From a virus, in IMG/VR virus record IMGVR_UViG_3300046557_000349, positions 1-37,330 of that record: DNA of 37,330 bases. The stretch is one strand, 5' to 3'. The position numbers were made by a program, and so were the translations under genes. The notes beneath the pieces are model-generated. The model ran no database searches. It was not told where the DNA came from and saw only the letters and a list, made by a program, of their open reading frames with translations. Shown piece after piece: positions 15,388 to 23,719 of the stretch (positions within the stretch are counted from its first letter, which is position 1; every line of letters starts with the position of its first letter).

Positions 15388-15939
15388 TCAGAACCTCGGC
15401 GGAACGGTGATCTCGGCCACCAAATGGTCAAGAAATTCGGATGGAAGCTCTGACAGGGACTGACCCACCAGGAACATTTCCGGATGCCGAAGGATCGTGG
15501 CAGCCGCCATCAGCAACCAGTTGCGAACGCCGGGATGAAGCGCCAGATCTGTCGAGGCCTTGTAGCGTATACGCAGCACGCCGCTCGGCCGACCTGCCGG
15601 GAACAACAGGAAGCTTTCGCGCTGGCCTTGCTGGAGTTCCAGCGGGCCAGCGTGATCGACCCAAGTACCGTCGGACTGACGAACACGCACCGATACGATC
15701 TCGCTCGCTTGGCCGACATCCAGTGCGTGTCCGGATGGAAAAGCTATCGGCCAGTCCTCTTCGTAAATCGCGCCCCGGATCCCAGCGCCGGTTTTCGATT
15801 CGCACTGTGTGGTAACGCCGGGAATGATGATGTCTTCGATCAGCCCCGGCTCCATATCCTCAGGCTCTAACCGGCATTGGAAAGCGACCTGCTCCAACGT
15901 CAGAACCGGATCGCCGACGTACTCGATTCGGCGGGCCAT
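15388..15939 (-). CDS. Head-tail connector, gp6-like
   Basis: This 183-residue protein begins with a helical part (DPVLTLEQVAFQCRLEPEDME, GLIEDIIIPGVTTQCESKTG) followed by EDWPIAFPSG and a C-terminal helical region (HPGVRNWLLMAAATILRHPE). This is the layout of HK97 gp6-like DNA packaging/connector proteins, which form a ring under the portal. It is separated by two bases from the adaptor gene. Confidence 0.82.
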   Translation of the reverse strand: MARRIEYVGDPVLTLEQVAFQCRLEPEDMEPGLIEDIIIPGVTTQCESKTGAGIRGAIYEEDWPIAFPSGHALDVGQASEIVSVRVRQSDGTWVDHAGPLELQQGQRESFLLFPAGRPSGVLRIRYKASTDLALHPGVRNWLLMAAATILRHPEMFLVGQSLSELPSEFLDHLVAEITVPPRF

Positions 15940-15942
15940 GGC

Positions 15943-16260
15943 TTAGGGTTTCTCGTCTTCTGGATCAACTGGATCAACCGGATCAACCGGATCAACTGGA
16001 TCAACCGGGTCAACCGGATCAACTGGGTCAACCGGGTCCGTAACCTGAGAGCTACCCGGCGCAGCGCCATTCTTCTTCGCCGCAGCTTTTTTCGGCGCCG
16101 GTGCTTTGGGGGCGGACTCCGTTGCTGGCTTTTCCGCATACGCCTTTGCCCGGCCGGATTCGATCAACACAGCAGCCTCATCAGAAGCGAAGCCCGCTGT
16201 TTCCCCAATGGCATAGCCGCGCCATTCCTTCTTGAAGGTAACGATCTTCATATCGCTCAT
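15943..16260 (-). CDS. Small head-region protein with a (DPV)8 tail
   Basis: This 105-residue protein is of unknown exact role, between capsid and connector genes. The N-terminal part (residues 1-45, MKIVTFKKEWRGYAIGETAGF, then DEAAVLIESGRAKAY) resembles short proteins found next to phage capsid genes. An Ala/Lys/Pro linker (46-68) follows, then eight perfect Asp-Pro-Val repeats and an acidic end. The repeats are encoded by a 9-bp tandem repeat. Such a tail should be extended and highly charged; it could be surface-exposed or subject to length variation. Confidence 0.75.
   Translation of the reverse strand: MSDMKIVTFKKEWRGYAIGETAGFASDEAAVLIESGRAKAYAEKPATESAPKAPAPKKAAAKKNGAAPGSSQVTDPVDPVDPVDPVDPVDPVDPVDPVDPEDEKP
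15962..16040. repeat. 9-bp tandem repeat coding for (DPV)8
   Basis: On the plus strand the unit GGATCAACC (variants GGATCAACT and GGGTCAACC) is repeated eight times in tandem, followed by a partial unit. The changes fall at codon third positions (Asp GAT/GAC, Pro CCG/CCA), so the protein repeat is kept intact while the DNA drifts. In-frame slippage would change length by whole DPV units. Confidence 0.9.
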
Positions 16261-16309
16261 TTTGCTACCTGCTCAGTGAGTGACCCCGCCGGTAGGCAGG
16301 GCCAACGGG

Positions 16310-17620
16310 TTACATACCGGCGCCCCAGGTGATGCCGGTACCGACTGAAATGGACTCAACGTGACGAGGGCCGAAGTCGTGTTTGCTGATCACGCGAATC
16401 AGCGTCTGGTCACGCTGGAAGGCGCTAACGGTGTTGCCGCCGGCGTCCTTGTAGGACGCTTCGGTACTGATCGCGATCGCCAGCGTGGTGTCCTCACCGA
16501 TGTAGCAATCTGCAAAATTGACGAAGTAGATTTCGGATTCGTTACCACCAACGCCCAGGTTGGTCGGGATCTGCGTGGTCAACGCGTACGGATACCCTTT
16601 CAGCATCCCTGCATCAATCTCCGGATACGCCTTGTTGCCATTACCGTCACGCAGCGATTGCAACCAGCGAATCGTACGTGGTGCCATCAACCAGCCGCAG
16701 CCCGCCAGATCGACGTTCGCCGCCTCAAGGCGAAGCATCATGCTGCCCAGATACAAATCGACGATGGCCAGAGTTACACCTGCGGGCGCACCCGATACAT
16801 TGCCCGGCAGCGCCCAGTAGCGAAGGCCTTTCGGAAGCGAGCCAGTACCAGCACCACGAATGAAGTGCAGATCTTCGGACAACCCCATGCTCACTGCCAG
16901 ATCAGTACTGACTTGGGCGTCGATGCGCGGGTTTACGCCGGCGTAGGCCAGCAGGTCGTTGGAAATTGGAACCAGCGCGGCTGCTTTTTTGGCCGACAAT
17001 TTCAGGTCACCGAACTGCATATCAGTGACAGAGATGTCTTCTTCGGTACCCAGATAGGTAACTTGAGTGTTGCCCAATACGCGGGGCATGGTCAGGTTGC
17101 CATTGTTGAGCGGCAGGCTGACCGCGCCCATCTTGCGCACCACCGACTTCGGCCGCAGCGACTCAATCACGCTGGTACTGAAGTTTTCAGGAACCAGCAC
17201 TCCGCCGGAGCCTGGCGTGACCGTGGACAGCGCCGCATGTACATCTGCGCCATAGCCGCCAGTTTTCGCCATCTCGGCAGCGGCTTGCTGATTACCGCCA
17301 GCCTGAACCATCAAGCGAACCATTTGAGCCATGGCCACACCTGGTGGTGTCGGCTCGGATCGTACGGTGATGTGAGTTGGAGGGCTGTTGATGCCTTGGG
17401 CGCTCTCGGCGACTGGAACCGCAGCAGCAGCTGTCACTCGTTCCGCCGTCTCTGCGCGGGTGATCTTGGCGGTCAATTCGTTGATTTGGGTTTCCAGTTG
17501 CGTGAATTGCGCCAACTGCTCGACCGACAGACTAATACCGCCAGTCTCGATCTTGGCCAACTCTTGGATCTGAGTTACCAATTGAGCGCGTTCGCTACGC
17601 ATTTGAAGTACAAGGGACAT
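16310..17620 (-). CDS. Major capsid protein, HK97 fold
   Basis: This 436-residue protein is an HK97-type major capsid precursor. An N-terminal coiled-coil delta domain (about residues 5-70, MRSERAQLVTQIQELAKIE and on) acts as internal scaffold and is normally removed by the protease. A mature domain begins near 110 with TPGSGGVLVPENFSTSVIES, then NGNLTMPRVLG, GAGTGSLPKGLRYWAL and a C-terminal VISKHDFGPRHVESIS. The ATG at 17620 follows AGGAGG at close spacing; an in-frame upstream start would lie in the terminator-like region. Gene order protease-capsid is standard. Confidence 0.92.
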   Translation of the reverse strand: MSLVLQMRSERAQLVTQIQELAKIETGGISLSVEQLAQFTQLETQINELTAKITRAETAERVTAAAAVPVAESAQGINSPPTHITVRSEPTPPGVAMAQMVRLMVQAGGNQQAAAEMAKTGGYGADVHAALSTVTPGSGGVLVPENFSTSVIESLRPKSVVRKMGAVSLPLNNGNLTMPRVLGNTQVTYLGTEEDISVTDMQFGDLKLSAKKAAALVPISNDLLAYAGVNPRIDAQVSTDLAVSMGLSEDLHFIRGAGTGSLPKGLRYWALPGNVSGAPAGVTLAIVDLYLGSMMLRLEAANVDLAGCGWLMAPRTIRWLQSLRDGNGNKAYPEIDAGMLKGYPYALTTQIPTNLGVGGNESEIYFVNFADCYIGEDTTLAIAISTEASYKDAGGNTVSAFQRDQTLIRVISKHDFGPRHVESISVGTGITWGAGM

Positions 17621-17636
17621 GGTGCCTCCTGGGCAT

Positions 17637-17660
17637 AAAAAAACCCGCACAGGGCGGGTT
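17637..17660 (-). terminator. Hairpin plus T-run between protease and capsid genes
   Basis: On the minus strand AACCCGC pairs with GCGGGTT (17642-17648 and 17654-17660), followed by a run of seven T. It forms a good intrinsic terminator between the protease stop and the capsid ribosome site. As capsid is in great demand downstream, read-through or antitermination must be frequent. Confidence 0.75.
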
Positions 17661-17681
17661 CGGTGACTGCCGCGAACGCGG

Positions 17682-18626
17682 TCAGATCAGGGTTTGAAAG
17701 CTCAATGCAGTAGCTCGGACGGAGAGCCTGCCGGACTGCCGCCCAGCACGATTCAATGCTATGGCTTGCGAAAGATCATCAACCGCTTGCTGGGGGCTTT
17801 GCATCCGATCAGCAAGCCCAGCATTGATACCGGACTGCCCCCGATACAGCCCCGCCTCAGTGGCCATGACTTGTTGCACGGAAAGCCCACGGTAGTCCGC
17901 TACGGCGTTGACGAAAAGCTGGTAGCTCTCCTGAACAACATCGTTCAGGTACTTCAGCGATTGCTCGCTCAGGGGTTCGTGAGGGCTGAGGTCGTTTTTG
18001 TGCGCACCCGCGTAAACCGTGGTCACTTTGACGCCCATACCCTCTTCCATCTTGGAGCGATCCATGTGACTGGCGATGACGCCAATCGAACCGACACCGC
18101 TTGTTTGGCTAACCACCAGTTCGCTGCAAGCGGCTCCGAGCAAGTAGCCGCCGCTGTAGGCCATGAAGTTGACGATGCCGGTGATGGGCTTTTGCTGGGC
18201 CATGGCGCGGATATCGGCGGCCAGTTCGAACGCGCCGACAGCTGACCCGCCGGGGCTATCGATATCCAGCACGATCCGTTCGACCATCGGATCGGCTACC
18301 GCATTGCGCAGTTGTGCCCGAAGTGATTCGTAGCTGGTCATCGTTTCGCACATGCCGATATGACTTCCGCGACTGACCAAGACACCGCTAACCGGAATCA
18401 CCTCGATCCCTGTTCTAGCGATGGCAGTGCGACGCTCTTCCTCCTGTTGGGCTATGCGGTCGATACCGTCATCATCCCAGATAGCCGGGCTGCCCTTTGC
18501 GCCGATATTGACGATGTTCAGACTCATGGCCTGGTTGGCCCAGCGCACGCCGAGATCCAACATGTCAGGCGTCACCAGTAGGGGCTGATTGAACAGCAGG
18601 CTGGAGGCTCGCAGGTAGTTTTTCAT
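17682..18626 (-). CDS. Head maturation protease, S49 (SppA/gpC-like)
   Basis: This 314-residue serine peptidase is of the S49 type. IPVSGVLVSRG and RIVLDIDSPGGSAVGAFELA are the family core. The nucleophile Ser lies in MAYSGGYLLGAA (about residue 160), and the base Lys is probably the one in VYAGAHKNDLSP. GSIGVIASHMD lies between them. It cleaves capsid delta domains during prohead maturation. Its start overlaps the portal gene end by four bases. The C-terminal region after about 280 is variable. Confidence 0.9.
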   Translation of the reverse strand: MKNYLRASSLLFNQPLLVTPDMLDLGVRWANQAMSLNIVNIGAKGSPAIWDDDGIDRIAQQEEERRTAIARTGIEVIPVSGVLVSRGSHIGMCETMTSYESLRAQLRNAVADPMVERIVLDIDSPGGSAVGAFELAADIRAMAQQKPITGIVNFMAYSGGYLLGAACSELVVSQTSGVGSIGVIASHMDRSKMEEGMGVKVTTVYAGAHKNDLSPHEPLSEQSLKYLNDVVQESYQLFVNAVADYRGLSVQQVMATEAGLYRGQSGINAGLADRMQSPQQAVDDLSQAIALNRAGRQSGRLSVRATALSFQTLI

Positions 18627-19894
18627 TGGGCAAGAATCCTCTCGATTTCAGCATGCTGGAGTTCGAGCTGCGCTCGCACTTTAGGATTGGTCAAGTCGCC
18701 ACCGTTTTTGCCAGCATCGACCATGTTCAGCGGTTGCAGATAGATCTCACCGCCCGGTACCGGCGGCATATTCTCCAGCCGCCGGATATCGTTGACGCTT
18801 AGCCAACCCCACTGCCTCCCGATGGCATATGCTTCGTAACGACTCTTTTGGTCGCCGCGCAACAAACCGGACAGATTGAATTCGATGAAGTACTCGCGCC
18901 GATCCTTAGGCAGCAGAAAGTCGCGCATCATCGACTGTTCATGGCGTTTCACCCATGGCAACAACGCGAACACCACGAACTGGATCATGAGCTGTTCGAG
19001 CGTGTTGTAGTTGGACTTCTCCAGGTCGTTGACCATCGGCAGCGGGATCTTGTAGATCCGGGCGATATCGGTACCGGTGGTTTTGAGGATGCCCAACACT
19101 TCCGCGTCCACGTTGTTCATCGACACGGGTTTGAAGGTCATGCCTTCTTGCAGCAGCGCGACCTTTTTCGCGTTGTCCATGCCACCGAACTTCTGGCCCC
19201 ACTGGTCAACAATCTTGTCGATGCTGCCCTGATCCTTGATTGATGGAGCTTCGCGCGGACGCTCGATGACGCCGGACACGGTCACACCGTTAGCAAAGCT
19301 CTTGCCAGTGTATTGCCGCACAGCCTGGGCAAGACCGAGGGAATCGGCATGCACCTCGATCGGAGACAAGCCCACGTAGTTATTGGTGCTGACCCAGCGG
19401 ACGTGGTGAATCAACCGCATCGGCAAGGCTTCACCCGCGCCGACCTGGTAGTACGGCAGCATGTCGCCGCCCTTCAGCACTTGGACTTTGTCGTTGCACA
19501 GCGGCCATAGTCCAATGACATTTCCATCATCTCGACGGTCGATGAAGCTGTAGCCGTTGCCCCTCAGACCGGCGGCGAGTTGTGTGCACTCACGATATTC
19601 GTAAGGTGTCTGGAATCCATTCGGTTGATACCGCAAGACGTCGTAGGCCGGGTGATTTATCGCGGCTTCCCGCTGTCCGTTGCCCTGCCGCCGGTACATC
19701 TCGCAGGGCAACTGCCCCATGGTTTCAGCCAGCAACGTGACGCAGTTCTGCAGGATGGGCAGGCCCAACGCTGACTCAGGTGTGACCTTGACTCCCGAAC
19801 TGTTCCGGCCACTGCCGATGAGGCCGCGCCAGAATCCGCTGTCTGGATTTGTGAGAGTGCCGCGCCCTTCGCCGAGCACGCTTGAGAAAAACAT
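18623..19894 (-). CDS. Portal protein, HK97 family
   Basis: This 423-residue protein forms the dodecameric ring at the packaging vertex. Hallmarks are VTPESALGLPILQNCVTLLA with MGQLPCEMYRR, HPAYDVLRYQPNGFQTPYEY, RGNGYSFIDRR, and TGTDIARIYKIPLPMVND in the clip/stem area. The C-terminus has WLSVNDIRRLENMPPVPGG. The ATG at 19894 has AAGGAGG seven bases upstream; the open frame to 20125 overlaps the preceding membrane protein gene and is rejected. The order terminase, small membrane protein, portal, protease, capsid is typical. Confidence 0.92.
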   Translation of the reverse strand: MFFSSVLGEGRGTLTNPDSGFWRGLIGSGRNSSGVKVTPESALGLPILQNCVTLLAETMGQLPCEMYRRQGNGQREAAINHPAYDVLRYQPNGFQTPYEYRECTQLAAGLRGNGYSFIDRRDDGNVIGLWPLCNDKVQVLKGGDMLPYYQVGAGEALPMRLIHHVRWVSTNNYVGLSPIEVHADSLGLAQAVRQYTGKSFANGVTVSGVIERPREAPSIKDQGSIDKIVDQWGQKFGGMDNAKKVALLQEGMTFKPVSMNNVDAEVLGILKTTGTDIARIYKIPLPMVNDLEKSNYNTLEQLMIQFVVFALLPWVKRHEQSMMRDFLLPKDRREYFIEFNLSGLLRGDQKSRYEAYAIGRQWGWLSVNDIRRLENMPPVPGGEIYLQPLNMVDAGKNGGDLTNPKVRAQLELQHAEIERILAQ

Positions 19895-19896
19895 GC

Positions 19897-20082
19897 TCAA
19901 CCTCCTTGGGGTTTGGATTTCGATTTCATCGCAGCGCCGGCACGATCCGCCAGATATGACCAGCCCAGCAAGCCAACACCAGCGGTGATACAGCCAGCGG
20001 GTACGCTGATCAGCGTCACACCTCCGATCAATAAACCGAAGCCCAGCAGGCCGGCCAGCCATGACACGATGGCTAATTTCAT
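19897..20082 (-). CDS. Small membrane protein between terminase and portal genes
   Basis: This 61-residue protein consists of two predicted membrane helices (WLAGLLGFGLLIGGVTLISV, and AGCITAGVGLLGWSYLA) and a basic tail (MKSKSKPQGG). It starts inside the terminase end (ATGA overlap) and stops two bases before the portal ATG. Small membrane proteins of this sort occur at this position in several HK97-like phages. The function is unknown. Confidence 0.72.
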   Translation of the reverse strand: MKLAIVSWLAGLLGFGLLIGGVTLISVPAGCITAGVGLLGWSYLADRAGAAMKSKSKPQGG

Positions 20083-21899
20083 ATACCCGCCCCTTCGTCG
20101 TAGATGGATTTGCCGCCCGGGCCACCAGATTTCATGCTGGTACCAGTGGCGATGATGGAAGCCACAATGCCGTCAATCCTCCCCGTGGCCTTGGCCTTGT
20201 CGGCTTTACGATTGTTGGCCGGATCGGAAACGATCACCGCGTTGCCCGCATTCCATGTCATGACTGGGTTGCCATCGTGGCGTAGGGTTTCTACCGTTTC
20301 GGATTCGACCAATTCAAAGTCAGCCGAGTCCAGTTCAATAACCTCCCCTTCCCCCTTGATTTCCATCCCAAGTAAACGCCGCTCAAACTCGTCGACCGCC
20401 GGGCTCATGTCCTTGAAGCCCTGACCGAAGCCCACCATTTCCGGAAGCGTGATGTCGTACTCAGTCATGAGTTGAAGCAAGTCTTCGACACGCCAGCGGT
20501 CATAGCCGATCCGCTCAACATCGAAGTACGCGCAGATCGTGACCAACCTGCGCAATACGTGAAGCTTGCTGATCGCGCGACCGGGCGTGGTTTCGAGGTG
20601 CCGTTGTTTGATCCACAGGGCATATGGGACTTTGTCCCGTTCCTCGCGACCGTTCAGGTCGTCATCTGGAATCCAGAAGTACGGAAGCAGACGCCAGTGT
20701 GGGTCATGCACGGTGGGCCAGAAGACAAGAACAAAGGACGTCAAGTCCGTGGTACTTGAGAGGTCGAGTCCACCAACACAACGTCGATTGCGTAGCGCGC
20801 GCATTGGCACACGCTCTTCGGCTTGCTTCCAAACGTCCCAAGAAATCCATGGGGCATCAGCGGAAGTCCATTCGCAGAAGTTCAAACGACGCACCACCGA
20901 CTCTTGAGCCGGCAGCCCGCGGGCTGACTGGACCTGTTCGCGCAAGTACTTGCGGCCGGGGATGCCGTCGCTTTGTCCTTCGGCGATGTGATCCAGCGAA
21001 GGGTTAACCTTCGGCCAACATGCTTCGTCCTTGAAAGGATCATCGCCTTCGTCCAACGAACAGATAAAGGCGAAGAAGCTGTCGTTTTCTTCGATCTGCG
21101 CGCAGATCCGCACGCCTAGATCGTGGTACTGACCGCACACCGTCTTCTTGTCGGAACCGCTATTGGTGATCATCACCACCATGGCTTTGCGCCGGTTCTT
21201 GGTACCGGCGCGCATCATGTTCACGGTTGCGGCGGTCTTATGTTCATGCAGCTCATCGAGCAGACCAATGTGGGGTCGTGGGCCGGACTTGCCTTCGTCC
21301 GCGCTGATCGGCCGGAAGAAGGAATTGGTGTTCGCGTAGAACAGGTTCCAGACCTTGTCGTCTCGTCCCGACTGCACCAGGCGTGAACGCAACTTCGCGG
21401 ACATGTCGACCATCGACACGGCGTCGCGAAACAGGATCATCGCTTGATCACGTTTGGTAGCAGCGGCATAAATCTCCGCGCGCTGCTCACCATCTGCGAC
21501 CAGGCCATACAGACCGATGCCGGCCACCAGCGGACTCTTTCCGGAACCCTTGCCGGTTTCGATGTAGCCCAATCGGAAGCGTCGGAATCCGTCGACTGTC
21601 ATCCAACCGAACAAGCTGCCCACCACAAAAGCCTGCCACGGCGCCAAGAGGAAGGGCATACCTTCGTAGTCGCCGCCGTTGAGGCAAAGCACTTCTTCAA
21701 AAAAATCAATGGCACGATTTGCAGCGCAGAGATCCCAGATCAAACCACGATCGGATCCATGTTCAAGATCACGGAGATGGCGCTTGCAGGCGTTGCGGAC
21801 ATTCGGACCAGCGACGATATCGCCAGCCAGCACCGATTGGGCGAACAAAGAAACGCGGTCATCAACTGAAGAATCTGTCTGCGGCGTCTCGTTGGTCAT
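20079..21899 (-). CDS. Terminase large subunit
   Basis: This protein of about 606 residues is the packaging motor. The Walker A motif is ETGKGSGKS (about residues 114-122), the Walker B-like segment is HIGLLDELHEH, and the nuclease domain begins around VGGLDLSSTTDLTSFVLVF with the first acidic metal ligand. It cuts and pumps DNA into proheads with the small subunit and the HNH protein. ATG 21899 is given as the start; a GTG five codons upstream (21914) also fits. In either case the start overlaps the small subunit gene. Confidence 0.92.
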   Translation of the reverse strand: MTNETPQTDSSVDDRVSLFAQSVLAGDIVAGPNVRNACKRHLRDLEHGSDRGLIWDLCAANRAIDFFEEVLCLNGGDYEGMPFLLAPWQAFVVGSLFGWMTVDGFRRFRLGYIETGKGSGKSPLVAGIGLYGLVADGEQRAEIYAAATKRDQAMILFRDAVSMVDMSAKLRSRLVQSGRDDKVWNLFYANTNSFFRPISADEGKSGPRPHIGLLDELHEHKTAATVNMMRAGTKNRRKAMVVMITNSGSDKKTVCGQYHDLGVRICAQIEENDSFFAFICSLDEGDDPFKDEACWPKVNPSLDHIAEGQSDGIPGRKYLREQVQSARGLPAQESVVRRLNFCEWTSADAPWISWDVWKQAEERVPMRALRNRRCVGGLDLSSTTDLTSFVLVFWPTVHDPHWRLLPYFWIPDDDLNGREERDKVPYALWIKQRHLETTPGRAISKLHVLRRLVTICAYFDVERIGYDRWRVEDLLQLMTEYDITLPEMVGFGQGFKDMSPAVDEFERRLLGMEIKGEGEVIELDSADFELVESETVETLRHDGNPVMTWNAGNAVIVSDPANNRKADKAKATGRIDGIVASIIATGTSMKSGGPGGKSIYDEGAGI

Positions 21900-22395
21900 T
21901 GGGGAATAGCTCACCTTGCGGCGCCTGGGCGGCTTTCAGGCTGCGCCTCGACATTGGCGATAGGCCGAACTGGGCGCCGGCGGTGTTGGCACGCTTCTCG
22001 GCGTCGTTGGCGAGCTGCCTCAAGACGTGCATCTGCTGGGCACCTGTCTTGAAGGTCTGGATATCGCCACCGAGTTCGTCCTGGGATTCGATGTTGCGCT
22101 TGGCAATCAGCCGCTGGTAGCGGCGCCAGTCAGCAACCGCTTGGCAGTAAGTGGCCAGCGCCATCGCATCCAACTGGGAAATGATGCCGAGGGATATCAG
22201 GGCGGGCACCAGCTCCTCCCACTCCTTGACTGCCTCAACAGAAAGAACGTCCGGCATCGGCGGTGCGCCGACCGGCACCAGTGGCTTCGCCACTTCGGCC
22301 AAAAGATCAGCGACGTTTTCCCGACCGCGGTTTCCCTGCAATAGTTTGAGGGCCGCCGGTACGCCGGGACGGCCCGAATTTCCATTTCCTGCCAT
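21862..22395 (-). CDS. Terminase small subunit, P27 family
   Basis: This 177-residue protein has the P27-type start (AGNGNSGRPGVPAALKLLQG and N-R-G), PPMPDVLSVEAVKEWEELVP, LDAMALATYCQAVADWRRYQ and ARNIES-like helices. It is the DNA-recognition subunit that marks the cut site. It overlaps the large subunit gene and follows a C-rich 157-bp intergenic segment likely to hold the packaging site. Confidence 0.9.
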   Translation of the reverse strand: MAGNGNSGRPGVPAALKLLQGNRGRENVADLLAEVAKPLVPVGAPPMPDVLSVEAVKEWEELVPALISLGIISQLDAMALATYCQAVADWRRYQRLIAKRNIESQDELGGDIQTFKTGAQQMHVLRQLANDAEKRANTAGAQFGLSPMSRRSLKAAQAPQGELFPNDQRDAADRFFS

Positions 22396-22552
22396 AAATT
22401 CAACCCCTTACCGGTCGATACCCCCCCTCCCTCATATTTCCCGACTTTGTGTAAAGAGGGGGGCGATCGGTCTAGAAGGAAGTCCAAATGAAGTTTTTCA
22501 CCCCCCCTACCCTCGGGGTTGTGCCATTTTTTGGTGCGTCGGCGATGGTCGG
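22396..22552. other. Non-coding segment before terminase genes, candidate cos region
   Basis: This 157-bp gap lies between HNH and small terminase genes and holds no gene. It contains C-runs in both orientations (C7 at 22421-22427, G6-7 around 22458-22463, C7 at 22501-22507) and repeats of GGCGAT-GGTC character. HK97-like phages carry cos at this place, and their HNH protein works with terminase at cos. The cut position cannot be identified from one linear prophage. Confidence 0.35.
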
Positions 22553-22921
22553 TCACCGGTTCCAGTGATGCCCCGGATCGACCGGACGGCCGTCGGCATG
22601 GCACCCGGGCACGCGCCCGCTCTTCTCGATTCGCTGTTTCGTCGAGTCGTGGCAGAACTTACACAGGCTCGCCCAGTTCTCGGGGTTCCAGAACAGCTTC
22701 CATGCGGCCTTGATCCGGGCAGGATCGCCACTGTCCTTTGCGTCCTTCAGCTTGGGCGCTACCTTGTGGTCAACGATTACCGCCGCAACCGGGCGCTGGT
22801 CGGTCGAACACATCGTGCAGTACGGATGTTCGCGCAGGTGTCCATCGCGTGACTTCTGCCATCTGTACCCATAGCCCCGCGCGGTACTGCTACCTCGACG
22901 GTCATCCGATACCTTGCTCAT
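22553..22921 (-). CDS. HNH endonuclease of the packaging module
   Basis: This 122-residue nuclease has zinc-binding C-x2-C pairs (YCTMCSTD, and SLCKFCHDS). The HNH core consists of IVDHKVAP (His-metal), NPENWASLC (Asn) and CHDSTKQR (second His). It lies directly upstream of the terminase genes as in HK97 (gp74), where the HNH protein stimulates terminase and is required for cos cleavage. ATG 22921 overlaps the holin stop (TGATG). The open frame to 23161 overlaps the holin gene in a different frame and is not used. Confidence 0.9.
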   Translation of the reverse strand: MSKVSDDRRGSSTARGYGYRWQKSRDGHLREHPYCTMCSTDQRPVAAVIVDHKVAPKLKDAKDSGDPARIKAAWKLFWNPENWASLCKFCHDSTKQRIEKSGRVPGCHADGRPVDPGHHWNR

Positions 22922-23211
22922 CAGCCCATCTTCCAGACGCGCGCCAGGTTGCCACTGCTCTTGCACACCGATCCCACGAACACGCCCAGCACAATCACCA
23001 GCGGCCATGAGTTCTGCGGCATGACGAGTTGCCCTTTGCCGATGTAAACGACAGCGGATCCCGCTGCGACCATCACCACCCACGCAAGGCAACTCATGCT
23101 TCGACGGAAACGCGCACCGCGCCGGCGGAATGTGAACAACCGAACGAACAGTGCAACGCACAACCAGAACGTGGCCTGCGTGAGAACTTGCGGCATCAGT
23201 TGACTATCCAT
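22921..23211 (-). CDS. Phage holin family protein (second holin-like gene)
   Basis: This 96-residue protein has three membrane segments (FWLCVALFVRLFTF, MSCLAWVVMVAAGSAVVYIG, PLVIVLGVFVGSV) separated by a basic loop (RRRGARFRR). It resembles the 3-TM putative holin family of Pseudomonas and enterobacterial prophages. ATG 23211 has GGGAGG upstream and overlaps the preceding membrane protein gene by eight bases. With its neighbour it may be a holin/antiholin pair. Confidence 0.72.
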   Translation of the reverse strand: MDSQLMPQVLTQATFWLCVALFVRLFTFRRRGARFRRSMSCLAWVVMVAAGSAVVYIGKGQLVMPQNSWPLVIVLGVFVGSVCKSSGNLARVWKMG

Positions 23212-23557
23212 CCTGCCTCCCTTGCGGTTCAGCAATGAGGCCGCGCCTTTTGATGATGGCGAGCGCGACGGTAACGACCACAACCGAGGCGCCGAACGCC
23301 GCCGGCCCGGTGTACTTAAATGGCCTGGTACCGAACAACTCCACCTCGGCCATGCCTGGGGCGAACATGTAACCCATCACGAAAGACACCAGCAGGAACA
23401 AAACCCGCTTCCAGACCGGCAATTCCTCAGTGGTGGTGAAGAACACCAGAGAGCCAGCCAGCGCGCCGATCACCGCGAGCATGTCCACGCCCGCCAGCAG
23501 ACCAGTAGCCGCCAGTCCTACACCACCGGCCACGACAACAGTTGCCGGCTCGCTCAT
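23204..23557 (-). CDS. Putative holin, first late gene
   Basis: This 117-residue membrane protein has about four hydrophobic segments: VVVAGGVGLAATGLLAGVDM, a second starting AVIGALAGSLVFF, VLFLLVSFVMGYMFAPGM and GASVVVVTVALAII. A charged C-terminus follows. Similar proteins stand at the head of late operons in Pseudomonas prophages and are annotated as putative holins. The start at 23557 is set by AAGGAG eight bases upstream. It is the first gene after the P-box and terminator-containing leader, so it should be made early in the late phase. The family assignment is weaker than for the next gene. Confidence 0.65.
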   Translation of the reverse strand: MSEPATVVVAGGVGLAATGLLAGVDMLAVIGALAGSLVFFTTTEELPVWKRVLFLLVSFVMGYMFAPGMAEVELFGTRPFKYTGPAAFGASVVVVTVALAIIKRRGLIAEPQGRQDG

Positions 23558-23587
23558 GCTGATTCTCCTTGCAGACACCCATCGGGC

Positions 23588-23617
23588 CGAAAATAAAAAC
23601 CCCGCCGAAGCGGGGTT
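23588..23617 (-). terminator. Strong intrinsic terminator in the late leader
   Basis: On the minus strand AACCCCGC-TTCG-GCGGGGTT (23598-23617) forms an eight-pair stem with a UUCG tetraloop, followed by TTTATTTT. It lies between the P-box region and the first late gene, 41 bases before its start. An unmodified polymerase should stop here, so expression of all late genes needs read-through, as with lambda tR'. Confidence 0.85.
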
Positions 23618-23719
23618 AGGTGACCGGCACAGGGAAGGCCGGGTGAATCTGCACAGCACGTGCTCAGTCAGCGACTCAGGCGCAAATCGCATATCATGGG
23701 GACTTTTTACCTGCCGCCG

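Noticed and set aside
15962-16040. CRISPR array
   Set aside because: The units are contiguous 9-bp coding repeats without spacers.
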